Below, in pieces: positions 10,776 to 23,313 of a stretch of DNA of 64,000 bases. Source of the DNA: Laburnicola sp. R22_1 (Eukaryota > Ascomycota > Dothideomycetes > Pleosporales > Didymosphaeriaceae); the NCBI GenBank assembly GCA_014281115.1, contig JACONQ010000013.1, positions 1,044,501 through 1,108,500 on the forward strand, in the 5' to 3' direction. A program made the translations under genes and the position numbers. Position 1 is the first letter of the stretch; each line of letters starts with the position of its first letter. Under the pieces are notes generated by a model, which was given only the letters and a program-made list of their open reading frames with translations, was not told where the DNA came from and did no database searches.

Positions 10776-12887
10776 ACGTGTCCGTGCGCGTGATGCACGG
10801 ATTCGCGTGATGCACGCACAACACCATAACAGCTCTACAAGAAATGAGGCTATAGAGCCACATATAGTAGCGAATATTGCAAGATTTTTTAGTGGAGTGC
10901 TCTATTAATGCTTGCGATTAACCTGCGCTACTGATATTTACTTGGAAGCTTAACGTTGCGGCCGTGCCACGTAGTCTTGGGTGGAGCTGCTGATGCGGCA
11001 CCTGAGGCCTCCTTAGTAGCTAGAGCGTCAACCACACGTTTCTAACGCTTGTTGCTTTGTATAGATGGCTGCGAGGCCTTTCTTTTACCCTTTTAGGCAG
11101 ATTGTAGAGCTTTTGCTGCGTTAGCTGCCTCCTTCTAGCAAGCGCGCTCTGCAGCCTTCTTAAGCCTCTCCTTCTCCCTAGCTACTTTAGCTGCCTCCCG
11201 CGCTACACACTTCTCCTCTGCAATTTTCTCCTTGTATAGCTTAGCTGCCTTCCTTAACTCAGCTGTCTCAGCTTTTTGAAGCTTCTGCTCCTTCTCCTCT
11301 TGCTCCTTCACAGACTGGCGTACGCGAGCCTCCCTAACCTTGCTTAGTGACCAGAAAACTGCTCCCCCATAGTACTCCTGACGTTGTTAAAGATCTAGAG
11401 GCTTGCCTTTCTTCTTATGCTTCTTCTTAGTAGCAAGAGCTTCTCTTAATCTAGCATTCTTGTAGTAGAGTAGCTAAACTTTAGCTGAGATATGGTGGAG
11501 TGAGCGACTAAGCTTCTGCGCGTCCTTCCTACTCTGTTGCTCTGTAGCTCGTACAAGGCGATCTAGCTCACGCCAGTTGCCCCCACTAAGTACTGACTCA
11601 GAGCTCTCTCGTGATCCCTAGTCATCATCCTGTGTGGTTTTCTTGAATCTTTTGAGTATAACTTCTGGGTTGAAAGGTGATATACCAGTGGCCTTAAAAG
11701 ACTTAAGGATTATCTCTTCTTTAAAGGAGCTTATCCAGGCCTTCTAGAAGAGAGGGAAGAAGTCGCCTTTCTTGATTGGGACCAGGCCTTAGCTCTCTTG
11801 GAGGTAGGTCGTGAGCTCAGCTAAGTAGGCTAATAAGAGAGGCTTAAAGAGCACCACATCAAGTGGCTAAAGCGTATGCGTCAAATGAGGGGGGAGTATA
11901 GCTAGGAGGATCCTATTCTAATCGCAGTAATTGATAAAATCCATAGTAACGTGAGATCCATGGCCATCAAGGATAAGTAGTCGGTAAGATCGTCAAGCTT
12001 TTGCCTTAGTGTAGCGATCAAACACCTGCTCAAGCCAGGCAAGGCTAATATCGTTGTTTGTCTAGCCTAAGGGTGAAGAGGAGACGTGTACGCTATGCTT
12101 TCCTGCCTTAATATCCTCAACCCAGCTCAATTGTATGCCGCTGTTAGTAGACTAATAGATAAAGCCTAGTAGTAAGGCTGATCCATTAGCACACACACAC
12201 GCTAGGAGGGTAATCCATTTACAAGAGCCATCTTAGAGAGATGCTGTAACCTCCTTATTCTCCCACATTTGTCTGCTGAACACTTGTTTTAATCGGCCAA
12301 CAATACCAATTAAGAAGCCTTTTTCATCTATATTGTACGTGTGACGAGGCTCGATATTGTATTCTTTAATTTTGTCACCTAGGAGATTAAAATACAGACT
12401 GTATTTATCCCCTAAGTCGGCTTGGTGGCGATTGCTGTCCATACCAGCTGCCTATTAAGAGATGAGATGGATACTGTGTTGGTTGATAAAGCGCGTAACC
12501 CAGCTCTCGCTCCCTAGCTCCTTAGCTATTGTTGACGCGAAATTTCGTATTATCTCTCTTGTAGGTGGCAAGTGACGCGCCGTGAGCCTTTCTATGTATT
12601 TAACAAGCTCTACCTCTTGTTGTAGAGTGAGCTTTTGTTGGTTGGTAATCTTTGACGCGTGCGACTGTGTAACTGCGCGGTGCCGCCGCGATAGAGTTGA
12701 GCGTCCAACGCCATGCTTGTTAGCTATTTTTGTATAACAAAGTTTATCGCTAGGATCTAGCGAGTCTATCTCTGCAAGCGCATTGTTAATCGGAGCCATA
12801 TTGGTGGAGTTGTGTGGTGTGGAAGTTTGACTGTTTTCGGGCCGAGCGTGCATCACGCGAATCCGTGCATCACGCGCACGGACACGT
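10776..12887 (-). mobile_element. Pogo/Tc1-type DNA transposon A
   Basis: Perfect terminal inverted repeats of about 42 bp begin ACGTGTCCGTGCGCG and contain an internal near-duplication (GTGATGCACGGATTCGC). A TA target-site duplication flanks each end (10774-10775 and 12888-12889). Length is 2112 bp. It encodes a minus-strand transposase of the fungal psq-HTH/Tc5-HTH/DDE_1 class. The perfect ends suggest fairly recent arrival, but the reading frame has several stops. Confidence 0.9.
10980..12856 (-). pseudogene. Transposase of element A (pogo-like DDE_1), interrupted
   Basis: Reads from an ATG at 12856. An N-terminal helix-turn-helix (TKIANKHGVGRSTLSRRH) is followed by a Tc5-type DNA-binding part (LPPTREIIRNFASTIAKEL). 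The DDE core shows D1 in HTYNIDEKGF, D2 in LLILDGHGSH and D3 in LQPLDVVLF, so all three catalytic acids remain. The tail is lysine/glutamate-rich coiled coil. About ten in-frame stops, nearly all TAG at expected Gln or Trp codons, break the frame. The product cannot be full length without readthrough. Confidence 0.85.
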
Positions 12888-12889
12888 TA

Positions 12890-14985
12890 ACGTGTCTGTG
12901 CGCGTGCCGAGCCACCCAACACCAAAACGCTAAATAATCGCCTGAATTTGACGCGTTATAACTCCACTAATATGGGGGCAATCGAGGATGCGATTGCAGC
13001 TATTGAATCTTTAAATCCAGGGGAATTATTTTCGTACAGAAATATTGCTACCACCTACGGTGTAGATCGAACTACATTATCCCGAAGACACAAGCGCGTT
13101 TAGGCACCAAATGAAGCCAAGAATATCAACTAGTAGAAACTTAACCTATAGCAAGAGCAGGAGCTTGTAAAATATATTAAAGGACTCACAGAGAGATATA
13201 TACCACCTACTAGGGAGATGGTACGAAATTTCGCCTCTATAGTAGCCAAGGAGGCAGTCAGCAAGAGCTGGGTTACCCGCTTTATTAACCGATACAGCAT
13301 TTATCTTATCTCGCAATAGATAGTCGGCATGGATAGCAATCGCCACAAAGCTGATTTAGGGGATAAATATCGCCTCTACTTTTAGCTTCTACATGACAAG
13401 ATTAATTAATATTAAATAGATCCTTGTTATACCTACAATATAGATAAGAAAGGCTTTATAATCGGTGTTGTTGGCAGATTAAAGAGAATATTCAGCTAAC
13501 GAATGTGGGAGAAGAAGGAGGTTAGGGCATCACTCTAGGATGAAAACCGCGCGTGGATCACGCTCCTAGCATGTATATGCGCTAATGGATCTGCTCTGCC
13601 TCCTAGCCTAATCTATAAGGCTGCCAACAAAGGCATCTAATTAGTCTGGGTAGAAGACATTAAGGCAGGAGAACATAAAGTCTTTATCACCTTATTACCC
13701 TCTGGCTGGACGAACAATAATATTGGTCTTGCCTAGCTTAAATAGGTATTCGATCGCTGTACAAAAGAGAAGACTTGATAAGCATATTAGCTCCTAATCC
13801 TAGACAGCCATAGATCCCACATTACAATGGATTTCATCAACTACTATAATAAGTATAGGATCCTGCTTGCTATCCTGCCTCCTTATTTAACTTATACGCT
13901 TTAGCCACTTAATGTTGCAATATTCAAGCCTCTATTAACTGCCTACTTAGCCAAGCTCTCGAAATACCTCAACGTAGGTCAAGGCCTAGTTTCTATTAAG
14001 AAGGGCAATTTCTTCCCACTATTCTAGAAGGCATAGCAGGCCTCCTTTAAGGAATTAATAATCCTTAGCTCTTTTAGAGCAACAGGCATATTACCACCTA
14101 ATCCTAATCCAATCCTCGATAGATTTACTAGATCTCAAGAATTAAGAGAAAGCTCCTCATCCCTACTAAGCGATCATGATTGGAGAAAGGTGGATAGGCT
14201 CGTACGCTCTGCAGTTAAGGATCAGAGTAGTAAGGATACGCAGAAGCTTCGTCAATCGCTCCACCATCTATCTGTTCAAAATGAGCTACTCTACCACGAT
14301 ATTGATAGGCTTAGGGAGGCACTGTCTATAAAGCAGAAGCCTAAGAAGAAGGGCAAAGCTCTAGATCTCTAACAGCGCAAGGAGTATCACAGTGGGTCAG
14401 TGTTCTGGTTACCTAGGAAGGTGAGAGAGGCACGTGTCTGTTAATCTATCAAGGAGCAAGAGGATAAGGAGCAGCAGCTTCAAAAAGCAGAGACAGCAGA
14501 GCTAAAGAAGGCAGCTAGACTATACAAGGAGAAAATCTAGTAGGAAAAGCGTGCTGCGCGAGAGGCAGCGAAGGAGGCAAGAGAGAAGGAGAGAGCTAAA
14601 AAGGCAGCTTAGCGCGCTGCCTAGAAGTCTGCCCGCGACGCAAAAAAAGCTCTACAGTTAGCTAAAAAGGGTAAGAGGAAGGCCTCTTAGCCATCTCTAT
14701 AGAGCAGAAAACGTTAGAAACGTGTTGTTGATGCTTTAGATGTTAAGGAGTCCTTAGAGGGCGCATCTGCTGCCCCCAACCGTCTCTACACGTCGCGGCC
14801 GCAACGTTAAGCTTCTAGATAGATATAAATAGTGCAAATTAATCGCAAGGATCTATTTAGTGCCCCTCTAGAAAATCCTGTAATAATATTAATTGTGGGT
14901 GGCTCTATAGCTTCATTTTTGCATAAGCTGTTATGGTGTTGGGTGGCTCGTCACGCGAAGTGGCTCGGCACGCGCACAGACACGT
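12890..14985 (+). mobile_element. Pogo/Tc1-type DNA transposon B, abutting A
   Basis: Related to A but older. The ends begin ACGTGTCTGTGCGCGTGCC and are inverted at 14985, with TA at 12888-12889 (shared with A) and 14986-14987. The right end carries an extra internal duplication of GTGGCTCG-type sequence that is absent at the left end. The transposase runs on the plus strand, so A and B transposases start about 115 bp apart and diverge. Confidence 0.85.
12972..14815 (+). pseudogene. Transposase of element B, heavily degraded
   Basis: From an ATG at 12972 the same architecture as A can be followed in one frame: HTH (YRNIATTYGVDRTTLSRRH), PPTREMVRNFAS, YNIDKKGF, LLILDSHRSH, LNVAIFKP, and a Lys/Glu-rich coiled-coil tail. 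There are some thirty stops, dominated by TAG. The first catalytic block has changed after the Asp (DEK to DKK). The third has Asn (PLNV) where A has Asp (PLDV), consistent with G-to-A mutation. Inactive. Confidence 0.8.
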
Positions 14986-14987
14986 TA

Positions 14988-15792
14988 GCGCGAAGTTCGG
15001 GTGTTGGCAGACCCACAACCCCCACATAGTACAGACCCACAGTATACTAACTAAGTTAGTTATAATTACTCTTTGTTTATTATAGGGTGTAACGTACCGT
15101 CTAGTCTACTACTACGTAAATATCTATGGTCTATTCTATTAAGCTAGGGCGACTATTAATTTAGCTAAAGCATACCGCGACTTAAACTACTTCCGCTACT
15201 GCTAGAGTCTTTGTCAAGTAGCAAACTTTGTGGAGATGCCTAGAGTAGTTGCGTGCTTGTGATAGAGGAAGGTAGCTAAGTTAGCGGAAGTAGAGAAGGA
15301 TTAAACATTTGCGTTCTATTAGTGGGTGTTATGGTTGTGGAGGACTGTGAGATTTTAAGGGAAATGGTCTGAACAATTATAATGTAGGGTCTAGCTAGTT
15401 GTAGCCACGTGACTTACGTCAGAGGTGGTGTGTAGAAGGTTCCATCCAGGTGCACAGACCACTACCCTCAAGATAAAGCTCTCGCCCTCTCCTTTCTTCC
15501 TCGGTAGACTCCTCACTCCACACTCTTTTCTGCAAATAGTAATATAGCTTGTTGTCCTCATATGCCTGCCCGCCCACACTAGTAGATAGGCGTGTAAAAA
15601 GATCTTCCTTAAAGAAAGTTCATTCCTGCAATAGCTATTGCGCTGGTTGGTTGGTTGGTCGTTCGTAAGAGATAAAGGGAAAAGTATAGCCTTTAGTAAG
15701 ATGCGGCGGATGGCGCGTAACAGGAGGGGTGATACTAGAACAGAACACGCATATATCCAGAGACCAATGCGGTAGAAGATGCTGATAGTCCC
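14988..15792. other. Decayed sequence, no gene
   Basis: Sequence rich in TAG/CTA triplets, like RIP-mutated repeats elsewhere in the window. No conserved reading frame could be followed. Confidence 0.5.
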
Positions 15793-18693
15793 TCAAGACT
15801 CAGAAGATAGTCTTGCTCTGAGATGACCGTATACACAAATAACCTCATACCTAAGGTATAGAACCACAGGCCAGAAGTTTGAGTACAATTGTCCTTCGTA
15901 TTGCCCATCCTGGAGTAACACATAGCACTCGGACTTTTGCCCCAGTACTGTATTGTTGCTGCGTTTATGTAACAATTTGTCTAAGTTCGTGCTGTGACCG
16001 CAAAGACGGTACGCTTTCAGCTGTGGATGGAGCGCGGAGTGGCTCGGTGCTTTAGCGCGCGACTTCAAATGGAGCTTCATGCGACCAAATGTTGTCGATA
16101 TGGTGGATAGCAGGCCGCTGCCTGTCGGAACTTCCGAGTTTGTGGTTCGAGAAGCCGCGACGCGATTGGAGTTGGAATCATCAGTGAGGTCTTCCCCTGA
16201 TCCGGGCTCAAGATACACATGCCCTCCTTCACGGCTGATAAACCACCCGACTTTGTACTGCTTACCCTCAGGTCCACCACCGCAGCTTCCTGCAAGGGCT
16301 CGTGTGGGTGGTGAATTCATAGCCAGTGCAAAGAGCTGTGGTGGTTGAGAAAAGTCGCTCACGAGCCCTGGCTGCAGAACAAAGTAAAACAGCATAAGAA
16401 CATTGAGGAGAAAGGTGGAGATGAGAATCACCAACCATCCTTTAGACGCATTGTCAACTCCACCAGAAGCATGCTCCTGTGTCTTGATCTTGGCTCTGAA
16501 CCACTGCGTTTGTGGCGTTTCAAGCGATGGACTGGAATAGTTCTTGAATCCGTCAGTATCAGCCTTCTTAACGACCAGGAGTGATAGGCAACGGGTCTTT
16601 AAGTTGAAACACTTACCCACTTCTCTACAAATGGTGCGTCCTGCCAGGACGCGAGCAACGAGTCGCCGGCTGTGACTGCCAGTGTCTCGGCTAAGCTTGG
16701 ATAAAAGTGACTGAGCATGACATCCGAAATTTTGGGGGCTAGTTGTAGCATCATGATAATTCGCGGATGAGAAGCATTACCGTCACCCAGACCTGTATTC
16801 AATGACAGCCTGTTCGCCCAGTCGAAAGCTACATCTCGCCAATTCACCACACCTCGGACTGTTGTAGCATTTGCTTTCTTCTTGACGTACGCCATTTCGT
16901 CGGCCCGATCTTCGCATAATGCTTCGACTTTACTTCCTGAGACGGACACGCTATGAACGGTGCTACAGCGGGGCGATGTGTCAACTTGGAGTTTGCAAAG
17001 CGGATATTGGCCGGTCAAATTTGTGCCATCGTCCATTGGGCCACCTTGCCCAAGCAAGTACACCGCAGCCCGCCCCCAGCCATAACTTGTATGGTTGAGA
17101 ATTGTGTTGTATGGCTTCGGGTACCGGGTAAAAACCGGTGGATAGTCTAACATCGTCTTGTCCTCTTTGGTCCATTCAAAAAGGTTGTCAACAACTATCC
17201 TGTTTGTGGTTGTCGCGTTTGCCCACAGGAGCCCCCAAGTAGTCGTATCCACTTTCTCGCTGTTCCAAGTGTCGTATATGATAGGTGCCAGCTCTGTTTC
17301 ATTCATAGTAACGCACAGGACATTTATGACGGGCGAAGGTATTGATGCCCATAGAGAGTATGGTTGACGGCATTGAATGTCTCGGATTGAGGCATGGCAT
17401 TCCTCTGATCGCGTACTGCGTTGGAAACACCAATATGGGGCATGGCAAGTGGAACGTTATTGACCACTCGCTGGTATCTTTTCGAGACTTGCGTAGTGTC
17501 GACGATGTTCACCCATTGAGGGACGACTGTTGTATTGACGTACGGTAATCCAATCCAGGCAGGTCGGTGCTCCTGCTCTATCGATGTACCGTTGTTGTTT
17601 TGAACCATGTCGTTCCAATTGGTGAGAAATCTCGCAAGATTGTAGTAACTCTTGCCGCCGTACTCAGTCTGCAAACAGGAAGCAACCCCCCCATTCCCTG
17701 TCGAGTGGAAGCTGGCAAAGACTCTTAATATAATTATAATTGGCAAAGGCAGTCTTCACTGAACCGACCATTATCTTGTTGTGCCAGTTGCTTTGTTTTG
17801 GCATTGGCTGTACAAGCGCAGTCGCTGCCGTCACATACAAGGTAGACAAGATAGTGCTAAGTAAAGTGAGAACACCGAGAAAAGACAGTCCAACGTTTGG
17901 CAATCTCGGATTGTGTGATAAGGGTACCAGGTTGGACGACCCAGCGCCCCCAGCGCCACATGGTCAGTTCCGAGAGAGTTACGCCTCGGACGTTGCAGTC
18001 TACAGACGCTCTTCGACTAAGGACCTGGCCCAGATAAGCTACAAACACAGTGACGAACGACAGCTCAATGGTCTTAGCTACAACGGAGGTCCAGAGAATG
18101 GCCGTGGAAATGTTCATCTTCGCTTCGGGGTTGTTGCCAATATAGCCACCATAGCGCTGACCTTTTAGAGCCAGTAAAACAAAGACAGCCGAGAGAGCGG
18201 TCGACACGCTGCATATGAAGACGATAGTACCGTTAAGCCATGTGAATCGCGACGTAGAGGACTCTCGGCGCGCTGGGCATTCCTTGCCTGGATGGAAGTT
18301 ATCTTTCGTCCCGAATGTTGATCGGGCTGGTCCTTCGTCGCAGTCGAGGTCTTGATCTATGAGATTTCGACGTGAATAGAAGTCAGATCGCGCGTCTTGC
18401 AGACCCTTGTGTCGTGACGCTCCGACGTTCCCAGTATTCGTGTTGGATAAGCTGAATCGATTGACTGGAGAGGGCGTATAGACATCTTCGACTGTGACAC
18501 TGGAATTATTCGGTACAATTCTCCCGTGTGACACGCCTATCGCGGCTTGTTCATCTTCACTGTGAAGCGGACCCGATCCTATAGCCTTGCGGTGTCGCGC
18601 ATTGAATTCGCCGTCATGCTAGTGTTCGAACAAGAAATCTAGAGGAGTGAACCCGTCTTCAAACCTCGAGTCGATATCATGAGCGTGCGTCAT
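15793..18693 (-). pseudogene. Fungal multi-pass membrane protein with glycosylated ectodomain, inactivated
   Basis: Reads from an ATG at 18693. Two N-terminal membrane segments (FICSVSTALSAVFVLLAL; AILWTSVVAKTIELSFVTVF) are followed by a third (FLGVLTLLSTILSTLY), a ~450-residue region rich in N-x-S/T sites, and a late membrane segment (WLVILISTFLLNVLMLFYFV). The family is a large ascomycete-specific one of unknown function. Lesions: TAG at 18619-18621; a one-base frameshift near 17900, between the TQSE and LPNVGL coding blocks; a one-base shift at a run of seven G near 17690; and a two-base shift near 17345, before IPSPVINVL. One intron is recognisable (about 16548-16621). The 3' end runs into a MITE, which supplies the last codons. 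Four independent lesions make a pseudogene far more likely than sequencing error. Confidence 0.8.
15859..15950. mobile_element. MITE copy 1 (92 bp, TA-flanked)
   Basis: TA at 15857-15858 and 15951-15952 flank imperfect ~28-bp inverted repeats of type CAGTACTGGGGCAAAAG..GAGT. It is homologous to the copies at 32844-32933 and 34156-34224. It lies inside the 3' part of the membrane-protein pseudogene, whose final frame reads through it. Confidence 0.85.
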
Positions 18694-20216
18694 CGTTGAG
18701 TACGGCGGGCCAGGGGTAGGGCTGGCAGGATCGCGCTAGCCGAAGGCGCTACAAAGCCGTGGGACCGGGTATCAGGTTGCCTTGTCCAAGTGCCGTCGTC
18801 GTCGGTCTTCGAACTTATTATAGTTGAGCCGAACAGTGGAAACGTTCGTCCTCCCGAAAGGCTATAGACGCAATAGCATAGTAGAAAGGCAGCCTGGTAA
18901 CGGGCACAAGGCTTAAAGCTGCGACTGGGTCGAATCAGCCTTGGGCCTTGATGAAGTGGCGTATCAATAGCAGCCAATACCCCCAATCTCCTCATGTAGA
19001 GCTTACGGCTTGCATATGATGTTCTTAAAGTAGCGTATTAATAGCATTCAATACCTCCACTTTCCTCATGCACAGCTTACAGCCTGCGCATATATCCTTG
19101 AACTAACCCTGCCCCAAGATAAAACAGCAAGCAGCACACAGATAGCATCATCAGGATACCAGAATACAAGCAAGCAGAGCCTCTGCTCCCCTCCCGACCC
19201 CAAAATTTAACCCCTAAAAACGCCAATCTATTGCATTAAACCCAAACTATCTTACCTAACAGCTATTTCTCCTCGCTAAAGTTAGCAAGGTAGCCTATGT
19301 GACATGCCTATACAAATTCTTACTCGAACAATAGACTAAGCCTACACCTGCACCTACACCAGCCGCTTTTCCATCCAACGCTATTAAGACGCCCACATAC
19401 ACATAGTAGTATAATTATCAACAATCAAGTTACCTATCAACAGATATGAATAATTAAGAGAACAGTGTTATTACCACCCTCCCTCCCCGAATACCACATT
19501 TTTTTGCTCTGAAATCACATCTTCTACCCTCTTTTCCCTCTCATGTTCAGCCATACCAGCGATATATCACCTCCTTTTTTCATTCATTCATATCCGTTTG
19601 TAGTTAATTTAATCTTTTTCCCTTCCTTTAATCATTCCCTCCAAACCATTTCCTTCCACCCATCCCCCCCCCAACCAATCCCTCTGCCAAACCTCTCCAA
19701 GCCTTAAGTCCTCCATCCCTACCAAATCCACACGCGCCCCACATACTCTCACTAGACGCTAGAAATGGTGTACATATTTTCTCCTGTGCGAAGTTTTTTT
19801 GCTTTTGCCTTCGACGTGCTGTGCTGTTGTGCTGTTGTGCTGTTAAGGGTTAGGGGTTAATTTGCCTCTGTATAAAACCTATTAATTACAGCCTCCCATG
19901 TTGCAGTCCCACAGCACATTGACGCCCACCGTCGGACTACTATAATTGTTGTGTTGTGTACTTCCAACGCAACGCCAAAAGAGAAAGTAACAACTACAGC
20001 ACAAGTCTCACCACCAACATTCCTCACATACCAAACCCCGCACACCTTCTACCTCACACTTCACCTTATAACACCACACATCTAATGGAACAACAATAGA
20101 TTATATATACAAAGGAGGTAGGGAGATAGGTAGTCCCCCACCACGCATCTCTCCAGGACATCAAAACCAACAAAACACACATCGCAACCCCCCCACCCCA
20201 ACCCAGCACCAACCAC
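18694..20216. other. Intergenic, low-complexity stretches
   Basis: No recognisable gene. There is a pyrimidine-rich tract at about 19.5-19.76 kb, and an 8-bp GTGCTGTT tandem repeat at 19816-19844 followed by AAGGGTTAGGGGTTAA. It includes the 3' flank of GUT2. Confidence 0.5.
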
Positions 20217-22540
20217 CTACTTATTCGCCCCCGACCCCTCCCCAATAACAGGATTATGTCCCCTCGGATACTTCGCATCCGACTTCAGCAGCTCATCCGG
20301 TTTATCTGTAACCTCATTAGCAATCTCTCTTCATCGCGTAGGAAACACAACACATACCATGCCTAGCATACAAATGATACTCCTCATCCGCATACCTACC
20401 CACCCGCCCATTCTCAACATCCTTCCTCGTCAACGCCAGCTTATTCTTCGGCAACCCCATACTCCCCAGAAACTTAACCGACTCCTTCCACTCCCGCTGT
20501 TTCCTCTTAGCATCCCAATGGAGCTCTTCAGCCATGAGGTCAATCACCACAGGCAACGCCTCGAGCGCAGCCTGCGCATTCAAAAACGCAAGCCGCATGC
20601 GGCGCGCAAGGACGTCGCTGGCAGTAAGCGCGTACTCGTGTCGCACACAATAGCGCACCTCGCCGTCAATGTACGGGTACAGTTCTGAAATCCGCTTCCC
20701 GCGGACAGGGAAGCGCTGCTCCGTCGGCGCAGAGAGCGACGCCACGGTCCACGCGCGGTCCCCGTACGCAGTGCACAGGTACTTTGCGATTTCGGTTTCG
20801 AGGCCGTAGTGCTGGACGAGATTGATGAAGAGCGTCTTCGAATAGCCGTGGGCGCCGACCAGCCGGACGCGGTGCGTCTGACATGTACCGTCCAAGGGCG
20901 CTTCGTCGAGGACTTCGGTTCCGCTGACGCGGGGCGCGTTGGTGAGCGGTTTGGCGGCGAGGCCGAATTCCTTGATGGCTTCGTCGACTGTCTCCTCGGC
21001 CATTTCGCGGTACGTGGTCCATTTGCCGCCGGCACAGGTGAGCAGGCCTGATGGAGACGTGGTGACGAGGTGGTTCCGGACGAGACCTTCGGTCTTGGCA
21101 GCCTTGGGATCTCTTACTAGAGGACGGATACCAGACCATGCGGCCAGGACATCGCCTCGGCGCACGTTGATCTCGGGTTGCAGGTAGCGGCGAATTTCCT
21201 TCAAAATCCAATCGATTTCATCCTCACCAGCGACAGGGTCCCTGCTCACAGTGGTTGCTGTGTCCGTTGTGCCAGCGATGGTGTTGCCTTGCCAAGGGAG
21301 GAAGAAAATGACTCTGCCATCCGATGTCGACGGATCGATCAATCCCATGTTTGCTGGGCTGTAGTAACCAGGTAGGATGACGTGTACACCGGAGCTGGGG
21401 GCCACAATCTCTTCTGTGCTCGGATCATCGAGTTTGCGAATCGAGTCGGTGAAAGGTCCGGTCGCGTTGATGATGCCCTTTGCCTTGATAGTGAATTCCT
21501 GAGGTGTTTTGCCGTTTAGCTCGGTGATGCAGTCCTTGACTCGTGCGCCGTTGAGTTTTCCAGAAGCATCCTTTTCCAAGCCAGTCACCTCCATGTGGCT
21601 CACAATGGTCGCACCGTACAACGCTGCGGTCATGGCGAGGGACACGTTCATGCGGGAGTCGTTGTGTGCGCCATCTGACAGGGTTAGCGCCATATCACCA
21701 AAAGGTTGAGCAACCTACCGTAGTAGACCAAAGCACCAAACAGATTGTCCTTTTTCAGCATGGGAAACGCATCAAGAGCCTTGCTTTTAGTCAAAAAGTA
21801 CGAGCTCTCAATGTTCTCCGCTCCAGCCAAAAAGTCATAGAACTTGGTGCCCGCCCAGAAGTAGGGGGCCTGCCACCACTTCTGGATCGGAATCATAATG
21901 GGGAGCCATTGCGAGAGATGCGGAGCCGTGTCTAAGAAGTAGCGTCGCTCACGGAGTGCCTCGACAACAAGCTTGTACCTGTAAACTGCGCTTAGCACGG
22001 CCTGCGATGGGGGCCCAATCCGCCTTACTGGTTGTAGTCCAAGTTCCAAACGGCCTTCTCCAGGTATCGCACACCACCATGCACAAGCTTCGTGCTCTTA
22101 CTGCTCGTTCCACTGCTGAAGTCGTCTCTTTCCACAAGCGCGACCTTCAACCCCCGCGTAGCAGCGTCGAGTGCGATGCCACTACCAGTAGCACCCCCAC
22201 CGATGATCAGCAAATCATACGGCTCCTCGGCACCCTTCTCCTCCTTTGCGCCAGTCCACCCGGCGATGCTGTTCTTGACCTTGTCCGCAGCACTGGAGAG
22301 AACACCAGCGCTTCGCTTGAGATCCGCAATCTGCTCGTCTCTCGACTTGACTTGCGGAAACCTGGGTGGACGGAATACGCCGCCCTCGCCATACGTCGGA
22401 GGTGGAACTTGGGCAGCTTCGAGGCCCGGGATTTCGCGAGGACGGTAGACGGTGTAGAGGGCAGCCGATGCAGCAAAACCCGCGCCCGCGGTATAGAGCA
22501 GCGGCCTGAGAATGCGACTCGTGCGCGACCTCGTCGCCAT
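20217..22540 (-). CDS. GUT2: Mitochondrial FAD-dependent glycerol-3-phosphate dehydrogenase
   Basis: Four-exon model: 22540-22029, 21978-21719, 21674-20358 and 20305-20217; 725 aa, all phases consistent. It oxidises glycerol 3-phosphate to dihydroxyacetone phosphate at the inner mitochondrial membrane and passes electrons to ubiquinone. The N-terminus is basic and Ser/Arg-rich with a hydrophobic segment ([19 protein letters not shown]), fitting mitochondrial import. The FAD motif [19 protein letters not shown] is near residue 110, followed by [20 protein letters not shown]. The C-terminal domain of the family continues to EEYHLYARH, and the last short exon adds a typical charged tail. I chose the ATG at 22540; the frame is open a few codons further upstream without an ATG. 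It is tandem with the Vtc5-like gene upstream. Confidence 0.97.
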
Positions 22541-23313
22541 GTTGCTGCTCAAAAACAGGGGCTCACAGGCAGTCGAAATACGTCAATCAGCTCCGCGCGC
22601 GCGGATGACGGCCGAGAAAAATAAACGCTGTCTAACGAAGGCGCCAGGCCGCTTCCACAAGCAACGTTTTAGCTTCGTCTGGGCCGGATAAATTGTTTGG
22701 GGGCCAGACGTACCTCAAAGAGGGTTTAGGAGAGCATCGCGAGCTGCGTACAGGCTCAGAGGAAATTTTCCGGTTGGTTTCGGTTGGATGGTAGGCTGGT
22801 GGAGGAGAAATGTGGCTTTGCGACGTGGTTTAGGTGTAGATGACGGAAGACGCGACTTGCGCTGGCTCGGCAGAACCAAAGCCCGATAGTGGGACAGCTA
22901 TTGCCGACCCGTTGCCGACGGCGTGGTGCTGAATGCGGTGATGATTCTGCTCTTCCCATCTTTTCTTTTTGCTGTCATCTGATCATATGTGATAGCTAGC
23001 GATCTAGCTACTACGTTGTGGCGTACATGAGCTTCTCGCGACGCTTTCTTTAAATGTTGAGTTATGCTCAAATCGGCAAGCCGGACGAAACGCCGTCAAG
23101 ATCGATCGGCAAACCCCACCCCCACGCCGAGCTTGACTCATGTGAAATATACATTGGACTTATCGAGTCATGCTAATAAGCAGGTGCTATCCATGACGAT
23201 CCACGGACAGACTGCGCACAGCCTCCTATGTACAGAGAATACCTCCACTGGATCCCTTGCAGACGCGTCTGCTTTTCATACGCTGAACAAGCATCATCTC
23301 ACCATAACCCACC
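22541..23313. other. Intergenic between Vtc5-like gene and GUT2
   Basis: Holds the 3' flank of the Vtc5-like gene and the GUT2 promoter. I see no further gene or repeat. Confidence 0.6.

Noticed and set aside
19844..19860. Telomere-like AAGGGTTAGGGGTTAA
   Set aside because: Only two irregular units next to a GTGCTGTT repeat; far too short and imperfect for a telomere or telomeric relic.
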